Below are positions 8,271 through 17,762 of a stretch of 64,000 bases of DNA, piece after piece (position 1 is the first letter of the stretch; the number at the start of each line of letters is the position of its first letter). The stretch comes from Gottfriedia endophytica (lineage in GTDB: Bacteria > Bacillota > Bacilli > Bacillales > Bacillaceae_G), in assembly GCF_017814275.1 (NCBI RefSeq), contig NZ_JAGIYQ010000013.1, positions 33,466 through 97,465 on the forward strand. Reading direction: 5' to 3'. The translations under genes were made by a program, and so were the position numbers. Under the pieces are notes generated by a model that made no database searches, had not been told where the DNA came from, and worked only from the letters and a program-made list of their open reading frames with translations.

Positions 8271-8410
8271 TTCCATCAGTGGGGGGCTTCATCCCCACTG
8301 ATGGTTAGTTGAACCATTCGGGCTTTTACGGGCAGTTATCTCCCATCTATCTTCCTTGTTTCTCTTTGAACTTAAGGTGGGGGTCTTACTGCCCGTTAAT
8401 GCGGGATAAA
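8271..8410. repeat. Structured non-coding repeat with three hairpins, bcr1-like
   Basis: Three nested or adjacent hairpins occupy about 140 bp with G+C far above the surroundings. A 12-bp perfect stem CCATCAGTGGGG/CCCCACTGATGG (8273-8284/8293-8304) comes first. A long arm follows, in which ACGGGCAGT (8328-8336) pairs with ACTGCCCGT (8388-8396), reinforced by TCTCCCATC/GGTGGGGG inside. A small CCCGTTAATGCGGG loop closes it. The architecture and the pieces recall the bcr1 repeats of the Bacillus cereus group; that name is from memory and tentative. It is the only copy in the window and lies between convergent genes. Confidence 0.6.
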
Positions 8411-8436
8411 ACAAAAAAGGAAGCCATCACAGGCTT

Positions 8437-8748
8437 TCAATTTAATATATGCATTTCTCTAATATGCTGTTTTGTTTCTGCCGTTCCTAAATTATGTAGC
8501 ATTCTATACACATCTTTTATATTGTTATCATATCGATCGTTAGGTTCATCTAAATGATAAGGCATCGAGATACCTAAAACTGTTCGAAAGCCTGAGACAA
8601 AATCATTATGATCCATGTTATTAAATAATTGCTTAAGTCTTTCAACATCATCTTGAGTTGCATCAATCTCTAATTCGTATGCAGCATCTCCTTGATTTAT
8701 AGTAATTGTTTTAGCTTGGACTGAAACATAATATCTCGTTTTATCCAT
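8437..8748 (-). CDS. Conserved small acidic protein of unknown function
   Basis: This 103-residue soluble protein starts MDKTRYYVSVQAKTI and ends ETKQHIREMHILN, with no membrane segment or signal peptide. The N-terminal half reads as beta strands (YYVSVQAKTITI, YELEIDAT) followed by an acidic helix region. It resembles a conserved Bacillus hypothetical family that I recognise only by look. A clear AAAGGAGA ribosome site precedes the ATG. It lies 19 bases downstream of a small membrane protein gene on the same strand, so the two are probably co-transcribed. Confidence 0.7.
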   Translation of the reverse strand: MDKTRYYVSVQAKTITINQGDAAYELEIDATQDDVERLKQLFNNMDHNDFVSGFRTVLGISMPYHLDEPNDRYDNNIKDVYRMLHNLGTAETKQHIREMHILN

Positions 8749-8767
8749 GTAAATCTCCTTTAAAATT

Positions 8768-8983
8768 CTATTGTAATATCATAACGATTAAGATGATTAT
8801 GAGTGCTATAAAAAAGAAAGCGGTGTAAGCTATTAATGCAGGATTCCCAATAATCCTATGTTTATATGTAGTTTCACTTACATCATAATTAACTGCTTGT
8901 TTTTCTTTTTTATTTGCAAGCACAAATGTTAACACAAAGCCAATTATCCCAACAATTGCAATTATTATTAAATAGACCTTCAT
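8768..8983 (-). CDS. Small two-helix membrane protein of unknown function
   Basis: This 71-residue protein has two hydrophobic helices (about 2-23 and 48-70) separated by a charged loop containing NKKEKQAVNYD, so both ends probably face the same side. AAAGGAG lies 9 bases before the ATG. It is followed after 19 bases by the 103-residue unknown gene, suggesting a two-gene unit. I do not recognise the family. Confidence 0.7.
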   Translation of the reverse strand: MKVYLIIIAIVGIIGFVLTFVLANKKEKQAVNYDVSETTYKHRIIGNPALIAYTAFFFIALIIILIVMILQ

Positions 8984-10518
8984 TAATTTTCTCCTTTAAC
9001 ATTGTCAACTACATACTTATTATTTGTTTTAATTCTGCTAGATATACTAAATCAACAAACATACTTCAATTAAAAATGTCTATGTATTAATGAAAGGTTA
9101 AGATCTTTTTAAGAACTGGTTTGCCCTTATTACTCTTGTTTTAATTGAAAATTATTACTCAATAAGAATCACAGGTATTATTAAGAAAGGAAACAATGTA
9201 TGATTATTGCTACTCTATCCTCCCTACCTCCGCTGATTCTAACATATAAAGAAACTTCAGTTTATCCTCATGTATATTATATAAAATAGTAACCTGCATA
9301 ATCATAACCAAGTTATTGTGCTGTGTCGATAAATTAAAGTGCAATGTTCAACTTCTAATTTTTTATTAAAAAATTACGTTTTAGGTACATTCTATAGTTA
9401 TCACATGAGTTTCAATTTCTATTACATTTCCTGAAATTTAATAAACGCTCTACAATTATTAAAAAATATCTCCAAATTGAACTCTTTTCATTAAATGTTA
9501 ATAAGCTTGTTTTTTGTTCGAATAATTTAACAAATCAACAAAATCTTAATATTATTATTTTCCTCAGAATTAGACCAATTTTATTGTTCGTATAAATCGT
9601 TATATGTAATGTAGTTTTATTGAGTTGCCATACCAAATCGAATGCTAAAGTTTGGGCAAGTAAATGATCTGTCGCTTGCTAACATTTTGCTGATATTTTC
9701 ATTCTTTTAGTACATCTTTTAAAGGCTCATGTGTAAAGTTACTCATTTGTACATCTTTCCTTATAATAAATATAATTTTATCTATTCCAAGGCCTTTTTC
9801 CAGTTCTATCCATTATTTTTTCTGATATTAAAATCTATAATTTAATAAGTTTACCTGTTGAAATTTTAAAAATGCCTTTACAGAATAGAATAAGCTAATA
9901 ATTGCCATTTCTATTCCAAAACATATTAATCTTTATGAAAATTGAATTACTTATTTTTTTTAGGTAATTTAAATTCCTCATTATGAGAATTTTTTTTATA
10001 ATGATTTACAAGGAATCCTATAGTTTATTTATTAATCAATTGATAAATTGATTGATTAAGTAGAACCCTTAAATTAAAATGTTTTTCGTATCAGATGCAT
10101 GATAATTCTAAATTCGAAATTATATATCCACTCCTTAATCACTAATTGTTATATGTGTGTATACGATGAATTTTTTTATATTACAAATTATTTATAATTG
10201 GCCTTCTTTATTACCTCTATGGAGGTATGAATCGATTTATATATTTTCATTCAATGTTTGTTTTTTCTCATTTTAAAAAAGTGGCTTATCATTAATCAAA
10301 TGTTTATAAGAGTACGATCTCTTTACAAACTTTAGGTTATCTAGCAATTCATTATATATTACAACTCTATCATTTTTTAACATAATTCTTTCTAATTTAT
10401 TATTATAGTAAAGTATGTTTAATAATTCTTTTTTGTCTCAAAGTATCGATAATACTCAACATTATTTATAGGCATCTATTGTTGAAGATTCTCCTATTCA
10501 AGGTGAGGCTTTAAAACA
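8984..10518. other. 1.5 kb AT-rich region with no supportable gene
   Basis: No frame of useful length with a ribosome site is present on either strand. Base composition is extremely AT-rich. A short palindromic stretch (CAATTGATAAATTGATTG) lies near 10038-10055. Nothing else is recognisable; it may be a graveyard of decayed genes next to the unknown operon. Confidence 0.6.
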
Positions 10519-10557
10519 AAAAACTCACCTTAGATAATTACATCTAGGTGAGTTTTT
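10519..10557 (-). terminator. Terminator of the unknown two-gene operon
   Basis: AAAAACTCACCT (10519-10530) pairs with AGGTGAGTTTTT (10546-10557), and TAGAT/ATCTA extends the stem inside. It stands 15 bases beyond the stop of the 437-residue gene. Confidence 0.85.
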
Positions 10558-10572
10558 AAATAAACTAATATT

Positions 10573-11886
10573 TTATTTTATAAAAGGAATTTGGGGTAAC
10601 CCACACCATGGCGCAATAGTGTTATAGTGCTTAGCCAATTTTTTCATAAGTTGTATACCTTCATTTGTAGTATTAATGGATTTACTAATACTACTTTCTG
10701 CATTATTAATATTCTCAATAAGTTTTTGTAATTTTTGAACACCCTTTGATGACTTTAAGTTATTAGCATCAATTTCTGTTAATGCACTTTCTACATCACT
10801 TAATGATCTAATATCATTAGGCGAATTTAATTTATTCTTCAAGTCCCTAATAGTTTCAATTGTGTTATTTAATTCATTATGTATGTTATTCACATGATTT
10901 AAAGATGTTTCAACTGTAATTACGGGCGAGACATGAATAGCAGGTAAAGCTGGATTAATAAGTCCATTACTTATAATTTCCATAAATTTATCAATTTGTC
11001 CTTTTTGGTAAGTTAAAAGATCACTTTGAGTTTCAATACGTAATTGTGCAATTCTCAATTCACTTTTTAGTTCAAGTATTTGTGCTGGTGCATCAAAGTA
11101 TTCCTCTGGTTTAATTTCACCTTTTACTATTAAATCGTATTCTTCTAAAGCTTTTTCAACAATATGTCTGTTGCCGTCTTCAGTTTCTACTATCATTTTA
11201 ACAACTAAACCTTCTTGAATGATTTTAACTGTCGCTTGAGTTCCTGGGTACTTTTCCTTAAGTATCTTATGAAAATAACTTAGGACTCCTAATCCAGCTT
11301 GATAATATTCAGGAGGGAATTCTATACTTCTATTCATAATAATATTTGCGTTATGCCCTTCAATATTACTCGAAATATTAAAAATTTCAAATGGTGTTTC
11401 TTGTTCAGATATACCTAAAATTAGAAAGGGATAATCTAATGAAAGAGGGGATAATTCTTTAAGGATTGATAAGGTTCTTTCAAAATTAGCTAACATACGA
11501 TTACGCAAACCTGAAGAATATATATTTACTTCTTTCATAGGTAAAATAAGAATCGGAATCTCACAGGTTTTATTTTTTATTGCTAGATTACTCATTCTAA
11601 ACAACCATGAATTAATCACTTCTTGGTTGCTTCCGATTAATAATTTTACAGTTGTCATATTCTTTTTCTGTCCAATTAATGTCTTTGTATTATTATATGA
11701 CCAATCCCCGTTATTTAAAAATAGTTCCCAAGAATTTCTGAATTCTCTTAAGGACTCATAATTACCTTGAAGTAACTGGAAATTTAAGTTTTCTATAGCA
11801 CCAATTATATCGAAGTATTCTTCGGGATACTTTTCATTTAGCAATTCCCATGCCTCTAAGTAATTAATGGCTCCATTTAAAAACAT
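10573..11886 (-). CDS. Unknown 437-residue protein, multidomain with C-terminal coiled coil
   Basis: I do not recognise this protein. The first 70 residues are helical. About 75-200 looks like an alpha/beta domain (strands TTVKLLIGS, CEIPILILPM, PFLILGI). About 205-275 forms a compact alpha/beta unit (YYQAGLGVLSYFHKILKEKY, then two strands in TVKIIQEGLVVKMIVET and a helix). About 280-435 is long helices with coiled-coil character (QILELKSELRIAQLRIETQ). The middle unit is reminiscent of adaptor-like domains in bacterial conflict/effector proteins, but that is only an impression. No signal peptide or membrane helix is seen. The ATG has AAAGGAGAAA upstream. It is the second gene of an operon after the 195-residue protein and has its own terminator. 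Confidence 0.6.
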   Translation of the reverse strand: MFLNGAINYLEAWELLNEKYPEEYFDIIGAIENLNFQLLQGNYESLREFRNSWELFLNNGDWSYNNTKTLIGQKKNMTTVKLLIGSNQEVINSWLFRMSNLAIKNKTCEIPILILPMKEVNIYSSGLRNRMLANFERTLSILKELSPLSLDYPFLILGISEQETPFEIFNISSNIEGHNANIIMNRSIEFPPEYYQAGLGVLSYFHKILKEKYPGTQATVKIIQEGLVVKMIVETEDGNRHIVEKALEEYDLIVKGEIKPEEYFDAPAQILELKSELRIAQLRIETQSDLLTYQKGQIDKFMEIISNGLINPALPAIHVSPVITVETSLNHVNNIHNELNNTIETIRDLKNKLNSPNDIRSLSDVESALTEIDANNLKSSKGVQKLQKLIENINNAESSISKSINTTNEGIQLMKKLAKHYNTIAPWCGLPQIPFIK

Positions 11887-11987
11887 ACAATTTTCTCCTT
11901 TTTTTTAATAAGAATATTATATTTAATTATGAGATTATTCATTTTGTGAATAAATTTTTAAGATAAGTAATTATCCTTACTTCTTTA

Positions 11988-12575
11988 CTAACTGTTTCGA
12001 AAGCTTGTTTGATGTCTCTGAAAAGCATCATCGTCTTGAAGCACTTTAAAGTATTCTATTTGCTTCTTTTCACTTAGAATATGGAATTCCAAGTTCTTTT
12101 CAGGCGACACTGGTGTTTTAGAAGAAATTATACTCCTAACCAAATATGTTAGTGGTTCCCCTATTGCTTGTTTAAAATTAAATCCTAATAGTTGAAGTAT
12201 ATTAAAAGTCTCTTTAGATAAAATCGGTTTGATCATATTAATAGCTACTTTAGCCTTTTGTGCTTCTTCCCCATCGCTATAATTAAGTATTTCATTCACC
12301 AATGGAACAATACTAGTTGTGATATATTCAATATCTTGATTGGACAATTTCTGTGTAATAAGTTGTTCGTCATATGCTTGGGCAATTTGGATCAATTGAT
12401 TTTTTTCAGCAATAAGTTCAGTAATAATTTCTTCAAGATTACTAATCGCTTCATCTTTATTTTCCTTTGTCCTAGCTAGTTTTATTTTGTCAATGATTAC
12501 CTGTACACTAGTTTTTCCTATAAGTTTAGTAAGATCAGTACTTAACTTTAGTAGTTCAGGATTTATATCTACCAT
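11988..12575 (-). CDS. Unknown all-helical 195-residue protein, first gene of a two-gene operon
   Basis: The protein is almost entirely predicted helix, with a heptad-rich central part (about 45-75, ISNLEEIITELIAEKNQLIQIAQ) and a conserved-looking segment ILQLLGFNFKQAIGEPLTYLV (residues about 126-146). No signal peptide is seen. The ATG at 12575 has AGGGAGGCG upstream. The partner gene starts about 100 bases downstream with no terminator between them, so the products probably act together. I can assign no function; a defence-type pair is possible because the pair sits in an AT-rich, gene-poor stretch near a recombinase, but nothing in the sequence proves it. Confidence 0.6.
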   Translation of the reverse strand: MVDINPELLKLSTDLTKLIGKTSVQVIIDKIKLARTKENKDEAISNLEEIITELIAEKNQLIQIAQAYDEQLITQKLSNQDIEYITTSIVPLVNEILNYSDGEEAQKAKVAINMIKPILSKETFNILQLLGFNFKQAIGEPLTYLVRSIISSKTPVSPEKNLEFHILSEKKQIEYFKVLQDDDAFQRHQTSFRNS

Positions 12576-13523
12576 ATAAAAGCGCCTCCCTTATTTCTGT
12601 ACTAGACTGTATTCGACAAAAAATATTATTTTCCTGCATTTGTGAAAAAAGTCACTGCTAATTGATATTAAATATTCATATATTCATTAAAATTCTTTAC
12701 GGTCTGATTTAATGTCACCAATATATTTTATCCCAAGGAAAAATTAGTTTCTCATTCTTTTGACTAGTAGAATTAAAAATAAAATTTCATCTATTATATC
12801 ATTAGTTATAATGGATTTTGCTAATCCTTCAACATCGCAACTTCAAGTCTATAATGTATAACATTCTTAACATTTGGTAGTGTCATAACTAATACTATGT
12901 AACTTCCACTATAATATCAGAGTCATCTCTTTAAAATCCATTGTCTCAATATCTATATCGACAAAATAATAGTTACTTTGAAAATCAAAATCTTTTTTTC
13001 GGATATTTATAATATATGAATTTGTTTATGACTTCCCAAATCTATATTCTAATTCGCATTTTTTATTCATTAATGAAAAAACGGCCTAAAATGATCTATA
13101 TCTAAAAGGTTAGTTTTATAAGAATGGAACAAGTATTGAATTTCTAACGGACTAATGTCATTTATTATTACCATATTCTCTTCGTATTCCCTTATGAAAG
13201 CATTTCGCTACCATTAGCCACTGCCAGAGCTACTTAAACCTTAAATAAATAGCTCCTTAAACCTAACACATTAACATGCAGTTTATATGTTGGAATATAT
13301 TGTTATTTCCAACAGGCTCTTTAACGAAATATACGACCAATGATATTGAAAAATAAAAATAAATGCGTTAGAATGCGTCTCTCAGACGTCGTATAAAAAC
13401 CTTTTATTTCGCTCTTATCCTCTATTTAGAACAAACATTCTATGTTAAAATATAACTAAAGATAATTAGGTATTATCTTTACTTTACATAATATTATTAT
13501 TGGGTGAAACTAGGAGACTACTA
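12576..13523. other. AT-rich intergenic region upstream of the recombinase
   Basis: No convincing gene is seen. The stretch serves as the divergent upstream region of the unknown operon (minus) and of the recombinase gene (plus). It contains short direct and inverted AT-rich words only. Confidence 0.5.
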
Positions 13524-14642
13524 ATGAATGATTTAACTATACTTAATCATTTGACGAGTGAGCAATATTTATCGCAACTGAAATATAAATTAGAAGATCG
13601 GCAGCTGCTTGATGAACATAGAAACCTTTCCCTCTCGGAAAGTTCCGAGCATGAGTTTTTAGAATTATTTTTTTTAGTAAAAATATTTACATCAAATAAG
13701 CAACTCTCCCCTCACACGATCAAAGCGTACCGTACAGATTCCAAGACTTTGCTTCTATTTTTAATAGAGCACTCTCTTTCTTTTCGAGATATAGGCTTTC
13801 CAGAAGTCAAAGCATATAATAAATATATTAATGAAAAATATGCAGCTAAATCGGCTGTAAGAAAATTGGAGTTTTTTCGAAGACTATTAGACTTTGGTTA
13901 TGAAACGCAATTTTACAAAGCACATCTTTCCACTTGGATCTCTAAACCAACATTAAAAAAAGGACACTATATAATAGAAGAAACTCGTCAAAACGATGCA
14001 CAAACTCGTGTCCAAGTCAGAGAATTGAATCAGAGAGATGCAGAATATCTAATCTCCTTCTTTCCAAAAGTTGTGAAAGCAAACAGAAATCGTGAACAAT
14101 TAGAAAAACGTAATTTATTGATAGGCTATCTACTGTACACCACAGGTCTTCGTGCAAGTGAACTAGTAAATTTGAATTGGGGAAGTTTCCGATATAATCG
14201 TCAAGGTCATATTTACGCGGATGTAATTGGTAAAGGGAAAAAGCCACGAACCATTCCTATGAGAGAAGAAACTATAGAGTTGCTATTCGATTACCGAAAA
14301 AGCCTTGGAGAGTCAATTGATATAAATCCATATGATTCAAGCCCGGTGTTCTTCGCTCTATATAACAAGAAAGAACTGGGCGAAAATAAGAAACGGTTAT
14401 CCTATCCAAGCCTTTATAAGATTGTAAAGGAAGCTGTTCATTTGGCTGGAAAACATTCAAAAATCTCTCCACACTGGTTTCGACATACTTTTGTTACCAT
14501 GTTGCTTGAAAATGATGTTCCACTTGCTATCGTAAAGGACTGGGCAGGACATTCGGATATTTCAACTACTAATATCTATTTAGAACGTGTGAATCAGGAT
14601 AATACTCATGTTCATTTAAATAAGGTGAATCTGTTTAGATAA
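13524..14642 (+). CDS. Tyrosine recombinase (XerS/integrase family)
   Basis: Tyrosine recombinases cut and rejoin DNA at short inverted sites through a covalent phosphotyrosine. The 372-residue protein has an N-terminal SAM-like core-binding domain (about 45-150, with SPHTIKAYRTDSKTLL) and a C-terminal catalytic domain with the complete set of active-site residues. These are R210 (TGLRASEL), K in GKGKKPR, H317 and R320 (HWFRH), H343 (AGHSD) and Tyr352 (TTNIYLE). The ATG at 13524 has AGGAG 8 bases upstream; a TTG 24 bases earlier is less likely. No phage genes or attachment repeats are seen next to it. It may be a chromosome dimer-resolution type enzyme or a stranded integrase. The upstream 900 bp are gene-free. 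Confidence 0.88.
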   Translation: MNDLTILNHLTSEQYLSQLKYKLEDRQLLDEHRNLSLSESSEHEFLELFFLVKIFTSNKQLSPHTIKAYRTDSKTLLLFLIEHSLSFRDIGFPEVKAYNKYINEKYAAKSAVRKLEFFRRLLDFGYETQFYKAHLSTWISKPTLKKGHYIIEETRQNDAQTRVQVRELNQRDAEYLISFFPKVVKANRNREQLEKRNLLIGYLLYTTGLRASELVNLNWGSFRYNRQGHIYADVIGKGKKPRTIPMREETIELLFDYRKSLGESIDINPYDSSPVFFALYNKKELGENKKRLSYPSLYKIVKEAVHLAGKHSKISPHWFRHTFVTMLLENDVPLAIVKDWAGHSDISTTNIYLERVNQDNTHVHLNKVNLFR

Positions 14643-14766
14643 ATATTAATTTTTAATATGAGGAGTTCTTAATTCTAGTGATAAAGTAAGTAAAATAATG
14701 TGATCTATATTGTGAATATCAAGAGTATTTAAAGATTAAAGATTGAGTAAAATCACATTAAATACA

Positions 14767-14811
14767 AAGAGCGATTTCGACCTTCTTTTAGCAGAAGTGA
14801 AACCGCTCTTT
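14767..14811. terminator. Hairpin terminator duplicated with the deacetylase remnant
   Basis: An imperfect stem, AAGAGCGATTTCGACCTT with AAGTGAAACCGCTCTT. It is the same terminator, slightly diverged, as that after the intact deacetylase gene at 16794-16831, and belongs to the decayed gene copy to its right. It may also end recombinase transcripts. Confidence 0.65.
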
Positions 14812-14870
14812 TCTCTATTTTTCTCTTATTAACTTATCTATTTGTCAAACGAATTAATTATTATTAAGCT

Positions 14871-15080
14871 TCTTTTTATATAAAACTAGTTGAATGTATA
14901 CCTTATACATCTAGCCATTCAGAATATGTGAGTATGTTTAAGTTATCTTGATTACTATCAACATAATTAACAATCGATTGTATCGTTTGAATTGCCTTAT
15001 CAATTTGTTCTTTCTCCCATCCGCATATGTTGAAGCAAGAAGTTGATCTTTCATATTTTTAGATTGTTAGATTGTATTCC
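14871..15080 (-). pseudogene. Decayed partial copy of the polysaccharide deacetylase gene
   Basis: On the minus strand this stretch matches the 3' part of the intact deacetylase gene (16914 to about 17190) and its downstream sequence. Shared blocks include TCTAGCCATTCAGAATATGT and ACTATCAACATAATTAACAA, with many point differences and an internal deletion of roughly 110 bases. It stops abruptly near 15080. The copied terminator lies at 14767-14811. This is a relic of a duplication that now brackets the ClC channel gene. Confidence 0.8.
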
Positions 15081-15253
15081 AAAGCTAAAAATTATTGGGA
15101 AAGGAAACAAGGAGCAATTATTACCACTCCAAGCTTTCCCAGCTGATCCTTTAATACAAAGAAACATTAATACCTTTTAAAGTTCTATAATTACTTGTTG
15201 GTTTTTGTTTTATCATGAATTGCTTTATCTAAATTTCATATTCATTATACAAA

Positions 15254-15289
15254 CAATCCCTCCCTTAATTCCATTGTAAGGCGGGATTG
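15254..15289 (-). terminator. Terminator of the ClC channel gene
   Basis: CAATCCCTCCCTT (15254-15266) pairs with AAGGCGGGATTG (15278-15289). It lies 46 bases beyond the stop codon of the channel gene. Confidence 0.7.
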
Positions 15290-15334
15290 TCCATATGTAC
15301 TGTGTTGTTATTAATAGAAACTTTTTTAATTCAG

Positions 15335-16576
15335 CTATTCTGCTTTTGCGACAGAATCATTATTTATCCGCATATGCTTAGGGACTGGAAATGCACTACC
15401 AATGAAGGCTACACCAAGCATTGGTAATAATAAATTAATTGGGAAGAACATCAGTAATAATACTGTAGCGGCGATTTGATTCTGTAATACGTAGCTTAAA
15501 ATAGCTGTCGTCACGAGAGCTACACAAGCTGTTGGATCCAGCGGAACGACAGTAGCGATGGCATATCCGATACTTGTACCAGCAAATATAATCGGAAAAA
15601 GATGTCCACCACGCCATCCAGTGGTTAAACAAATTGCCGTTGTACATAATTTTAAAATACCCACAATAAGTAGCAGCCAAAATGATATTTTTGCCCATTC
15701 ATGCACTAATTCTGGTAATTCGTGAGCTCCTGAAAACATTGTATATGGGAATAAAGTTCCTAAAATTCCTAAAAGAATACCACCTATAATACCTAATGTC
15801 AGTTTATATTCTTTAAAACGATGCATCACTTTTTCCAATACATGTTCTATTTTGACATAAAAATACCCTAATCCAGCACCTATGCAAGCAAGTGGGAGCA
15901 AGGCAATCCATTCATTGAGGGTAAAAGTCCCTTTCGTGAAATTAACAATAAAGGATCCACGATTATCTACCTTACTAAGCCATATAAAAATTAGAAAACT
16001 AGTAAAAGTAGTTGCTAGATATAAAATAGTCTTATTTCTTTTAGAAATTTCATTAACTTGGTCGTTTTCATTTTCACTTGGGGCTAAGTAACCGAATAGT
16101 GGTGCATTAAAAATAACACTTAAAGTAGCGCCTATCCCGGCTTCTGTTAATTCTCGAACTCCTTTGAAAGTAAATGTAAAGCGATCCCCAATCCAAGTAC
16201 AAAGTCCACCTATAATCCCAACTAGTGCTGCCTCCGGTCCTAGGCTTGCGCCAAATATTAAAGCGATGATAGCTGTTAACGTAGAGTGATGCACAAAACG
16301 GTACTCAACCCTACCTGTCTCCTTATATTCAGACATTATTTCTGGCATTAAACGCGGGTAGGTACCTAAGTACTTCTGTGCAAGTCCGATTAGAACACCA
16401 CCAATTGTTGTTACACAAATTGTGTAATAAGATGGTGATGCCAACTCTTCAGGTAGATAATGCCAAACGAACCAAATCCCAATATTCACTATAGATAAAA
16501 ATAACCAGGCCGTAGCACCAACTATAGAACCTAGAAACATACCGTACATGATAAATAAATAGTGCCTGCCACTCAT
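15335..16576 (-). CDS. ClC-family chloride channel/transporter
   Basis: ClC proteins are dimeric membrane channels or H+/Cl- exchangers. The 413-residue protein has about ten hydrophobic segments and variants of the ion-path motifs: GASLGPEAALVG (near 108-119, for GxEGP), MFSGAHELP near 285, and GWRGGHLFPIIFAG near 325 (for GxFxP). The gating Glu position within GPE is present. The ATG at 16576 has AAGGAG 8 bases upstream; a GTG 9 bases earlier would overlap the ribosome site. It is a single gene with its own terminator, and is shorter than E. coli ClcA. Whether it works as channel or antiporter cannot be told from the sequence alone. Confidence 0.88.
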   Translation of the reverse strand: MSGRHYLFIMYGMFLGSIVGATAWLFLSIVNIGIWFVWHYLPEELASPSYYTICVTTIGGVLIGLAQKYLGTYPRLMPEIMSEYKETGRVEYRFVHHSTLTAIIALIFGASLGPEAALVGIIGGLCTWIGDRFTFTFKGVRELTEAGIGATLSVIFNAPLFGYLAPSENENDQVNEISKRNKTILYLATTFTSFLIFIWLSKVDNRGSFIVNFTKGTFTLNEWIALLPLACIGAGLGYFYVKIEHVLEKVMHRFKEYKLTLGIIGGILLGILGTLFPYTMFSGAHELPELVHEWAKISFWLLLIVGILKLCTTAICLTTGWRGGHLFPIIFAGTSIGYAIATVVPLDPTACVALVTTAILSYVLQNQIAATVLLLMFFPINLLLPMLGVAFIGSAFPVPKHMRINNDSVAKAE

Positions 16577-16793
16577 AATAGTCACTCCTTCATATTCTAT
16601 TATAAAAAAATTAGAGATTCTGATACGAAAATAATTTGATAAACAATCTTTTCTTTATACTACCCAATAAAGACAAACAAAAAAATGATGCACGTTGTGC
16701 TAAAGTAACTTAGGAATAATTTTATTCAAATAACCTATCAATTCATTTTTATCCTTAGAAATAGGTTTTCATAAGTTTAAAGCAAAAACAAAA

Positions 16794-16831
16794 AGCGATT
16801 TCGACCTACCTAAAACAGAGGTGAAATCGCT
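16794..16831 (-). terminator. Terminator of the glycosyltransferase/deacetylase operon
   Basis: AGCGATTTCGACCT pairs with AGGTGAAATCGCT (one bulged base), followed on the minus strand by a T-rich stretch. It lies about 80 bases beyond the deacetylase stop. Confidence 0.75.
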
Positions 16832-16913
16832 CTTTGCTTAATTTTTCTCTAATTTACTTATTTATTTATCAAACGAATTAATTATTACTAATCTTCTTTT
16901 ATATATAACAAAA

Positions 16914-17762
16914 TCAATGTATACCCTTTATATCTAGCCATTCAGAATATGTTAGAATGTTTAATTGATCTTTCTTACTATCAACATAATTAACAATCTC
17001 TTTAAATTTTGCAGGATCAAAGTTCATTTGTGCTGCATCGGCTTCTTTATCAAAGCGATGATTAGTAAATACGATCGTTTGTTTCGTTTGAATTGCCATA
17101 TCAATCTGTTCTTTCACCCATTCCACATTTGTAGAAGGAAGTAAGTTGATTGTTGGAACTTCATATTTTTTTAGATTATTAGATTGTATTCCATCGATTA
17201 CAGTGCGAGCACTACGATAATGTTCTTCCTGCAAAATATTCAATGTATCCTGATTATAAGAACCATATGGATAAACAGCAATATCACTTGCTCTTTTATA
17301 GCAATGATTATTTAGCCATGTACGTCCTTGACTCAATTCTTTCTTTTGCTTCTGTTTTGATAAATGTGCTAAATGATGATGTGAATACGTATGATTCATT
17401 AAATCCCAACCAGATGAATACAATGTATTTAATTGACTTAAGGACATATATCCTGATGTTCCTACTTTTGTTGGAATTACTGCGATACTACCTTTCATTC
17501 CTTTCTCTTTTAAGATAGGAAAAGCCTTAGTATATTGAGTATCCCAGCCATCGTCCATTGTAAAAATAATGTTAGCTTTATTTTGTTTTTTCTTCATATC
17601 TTGTAGATTTCTATCAGGTATCGGTCCGCACTTGATCTTCTGATCTAATTCATTATCTTGATTTACCTCTGTTAAATAAGATTCACTACTTTTCATAAAT
17701 GGATATGCTATCGTGAACAATGAAATAAGAATAGCATATACAATAACTAGCTTTTTATCCAA
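16914..17762 (-). CDS. Membrane-anchored or secreted polysaccharide deacetylase (NodB family)
   Basis: The enzyme removes N-acetyl groups from a GlcNAc-type polysaccharide outside the cell. The 282-residue protein has an N-terminal signal/anchor helix (about 4-22). Its NodB domain shows the catalytic motif FTMDDGWD (near 67-74), the metal-binding NHTYSHHH (near 122-129), and YPYGSYN (near 163-169). The first codon appears to be TTG at 17762, overlapping the end of the glycosyltransferase gene by 8 bases. This start keeps the signal sequence and shows translational coupling. Paired with a GT2 synthase, it is analogous to IcaB/PgaB-type modification of poly-N-acetylglucosamine. A decayed second copy of its 3' part lies at 14871-15080. 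Confidence 0.85.
   Translation of the reverse strand: MDKKLVIVYAILISLFTIAYPFMKSSESYLTEVNQDNELDQKIKCGPIPDRNLQDMKKKQNKANIIFTMDDGWDTQYTKAFPILKEKGMKGSIAVIPTKVGTSGYMSLSQLNTLYSSGWDLMNHTYSHHHLAHLSKQKQKKELSQGRTWLNNHCYKRASDIAVYPYGSYNQDTLNILQEEHYRSARTVIDGIQSNNLKKYEVPTINLLPSTNVEWVKEQIDMAIQTKQTIVFTNHRFDKEADAAQMNFDPAKFKEIVNYVDSKKDQLNILTYSEWLDIKGIH

Noticed and set aside
8309..8557. Plus-strand frame of 82 codons over the three-hairpin repeat
   Set aside because: It covers the structured repeat and the end of the opposite-strand gene; no ribosome site and no protein-like pattern.
9180..9255. Short text resembling 15095-15170 (both with GAAAGGAAACAA and a later GAAAC), with a 17-codon frame
   Set aside because: The similarity is patchy and the frame too short; I could not support either a gene or a repeat.
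13380..13400. Possible recombinase target site (CTCAGACGTCGT) upstream of the tyrosine recombinase
   Set aside because: It has only a short GACGTC palindrome and no repeated arms of the 11-6-11 type.
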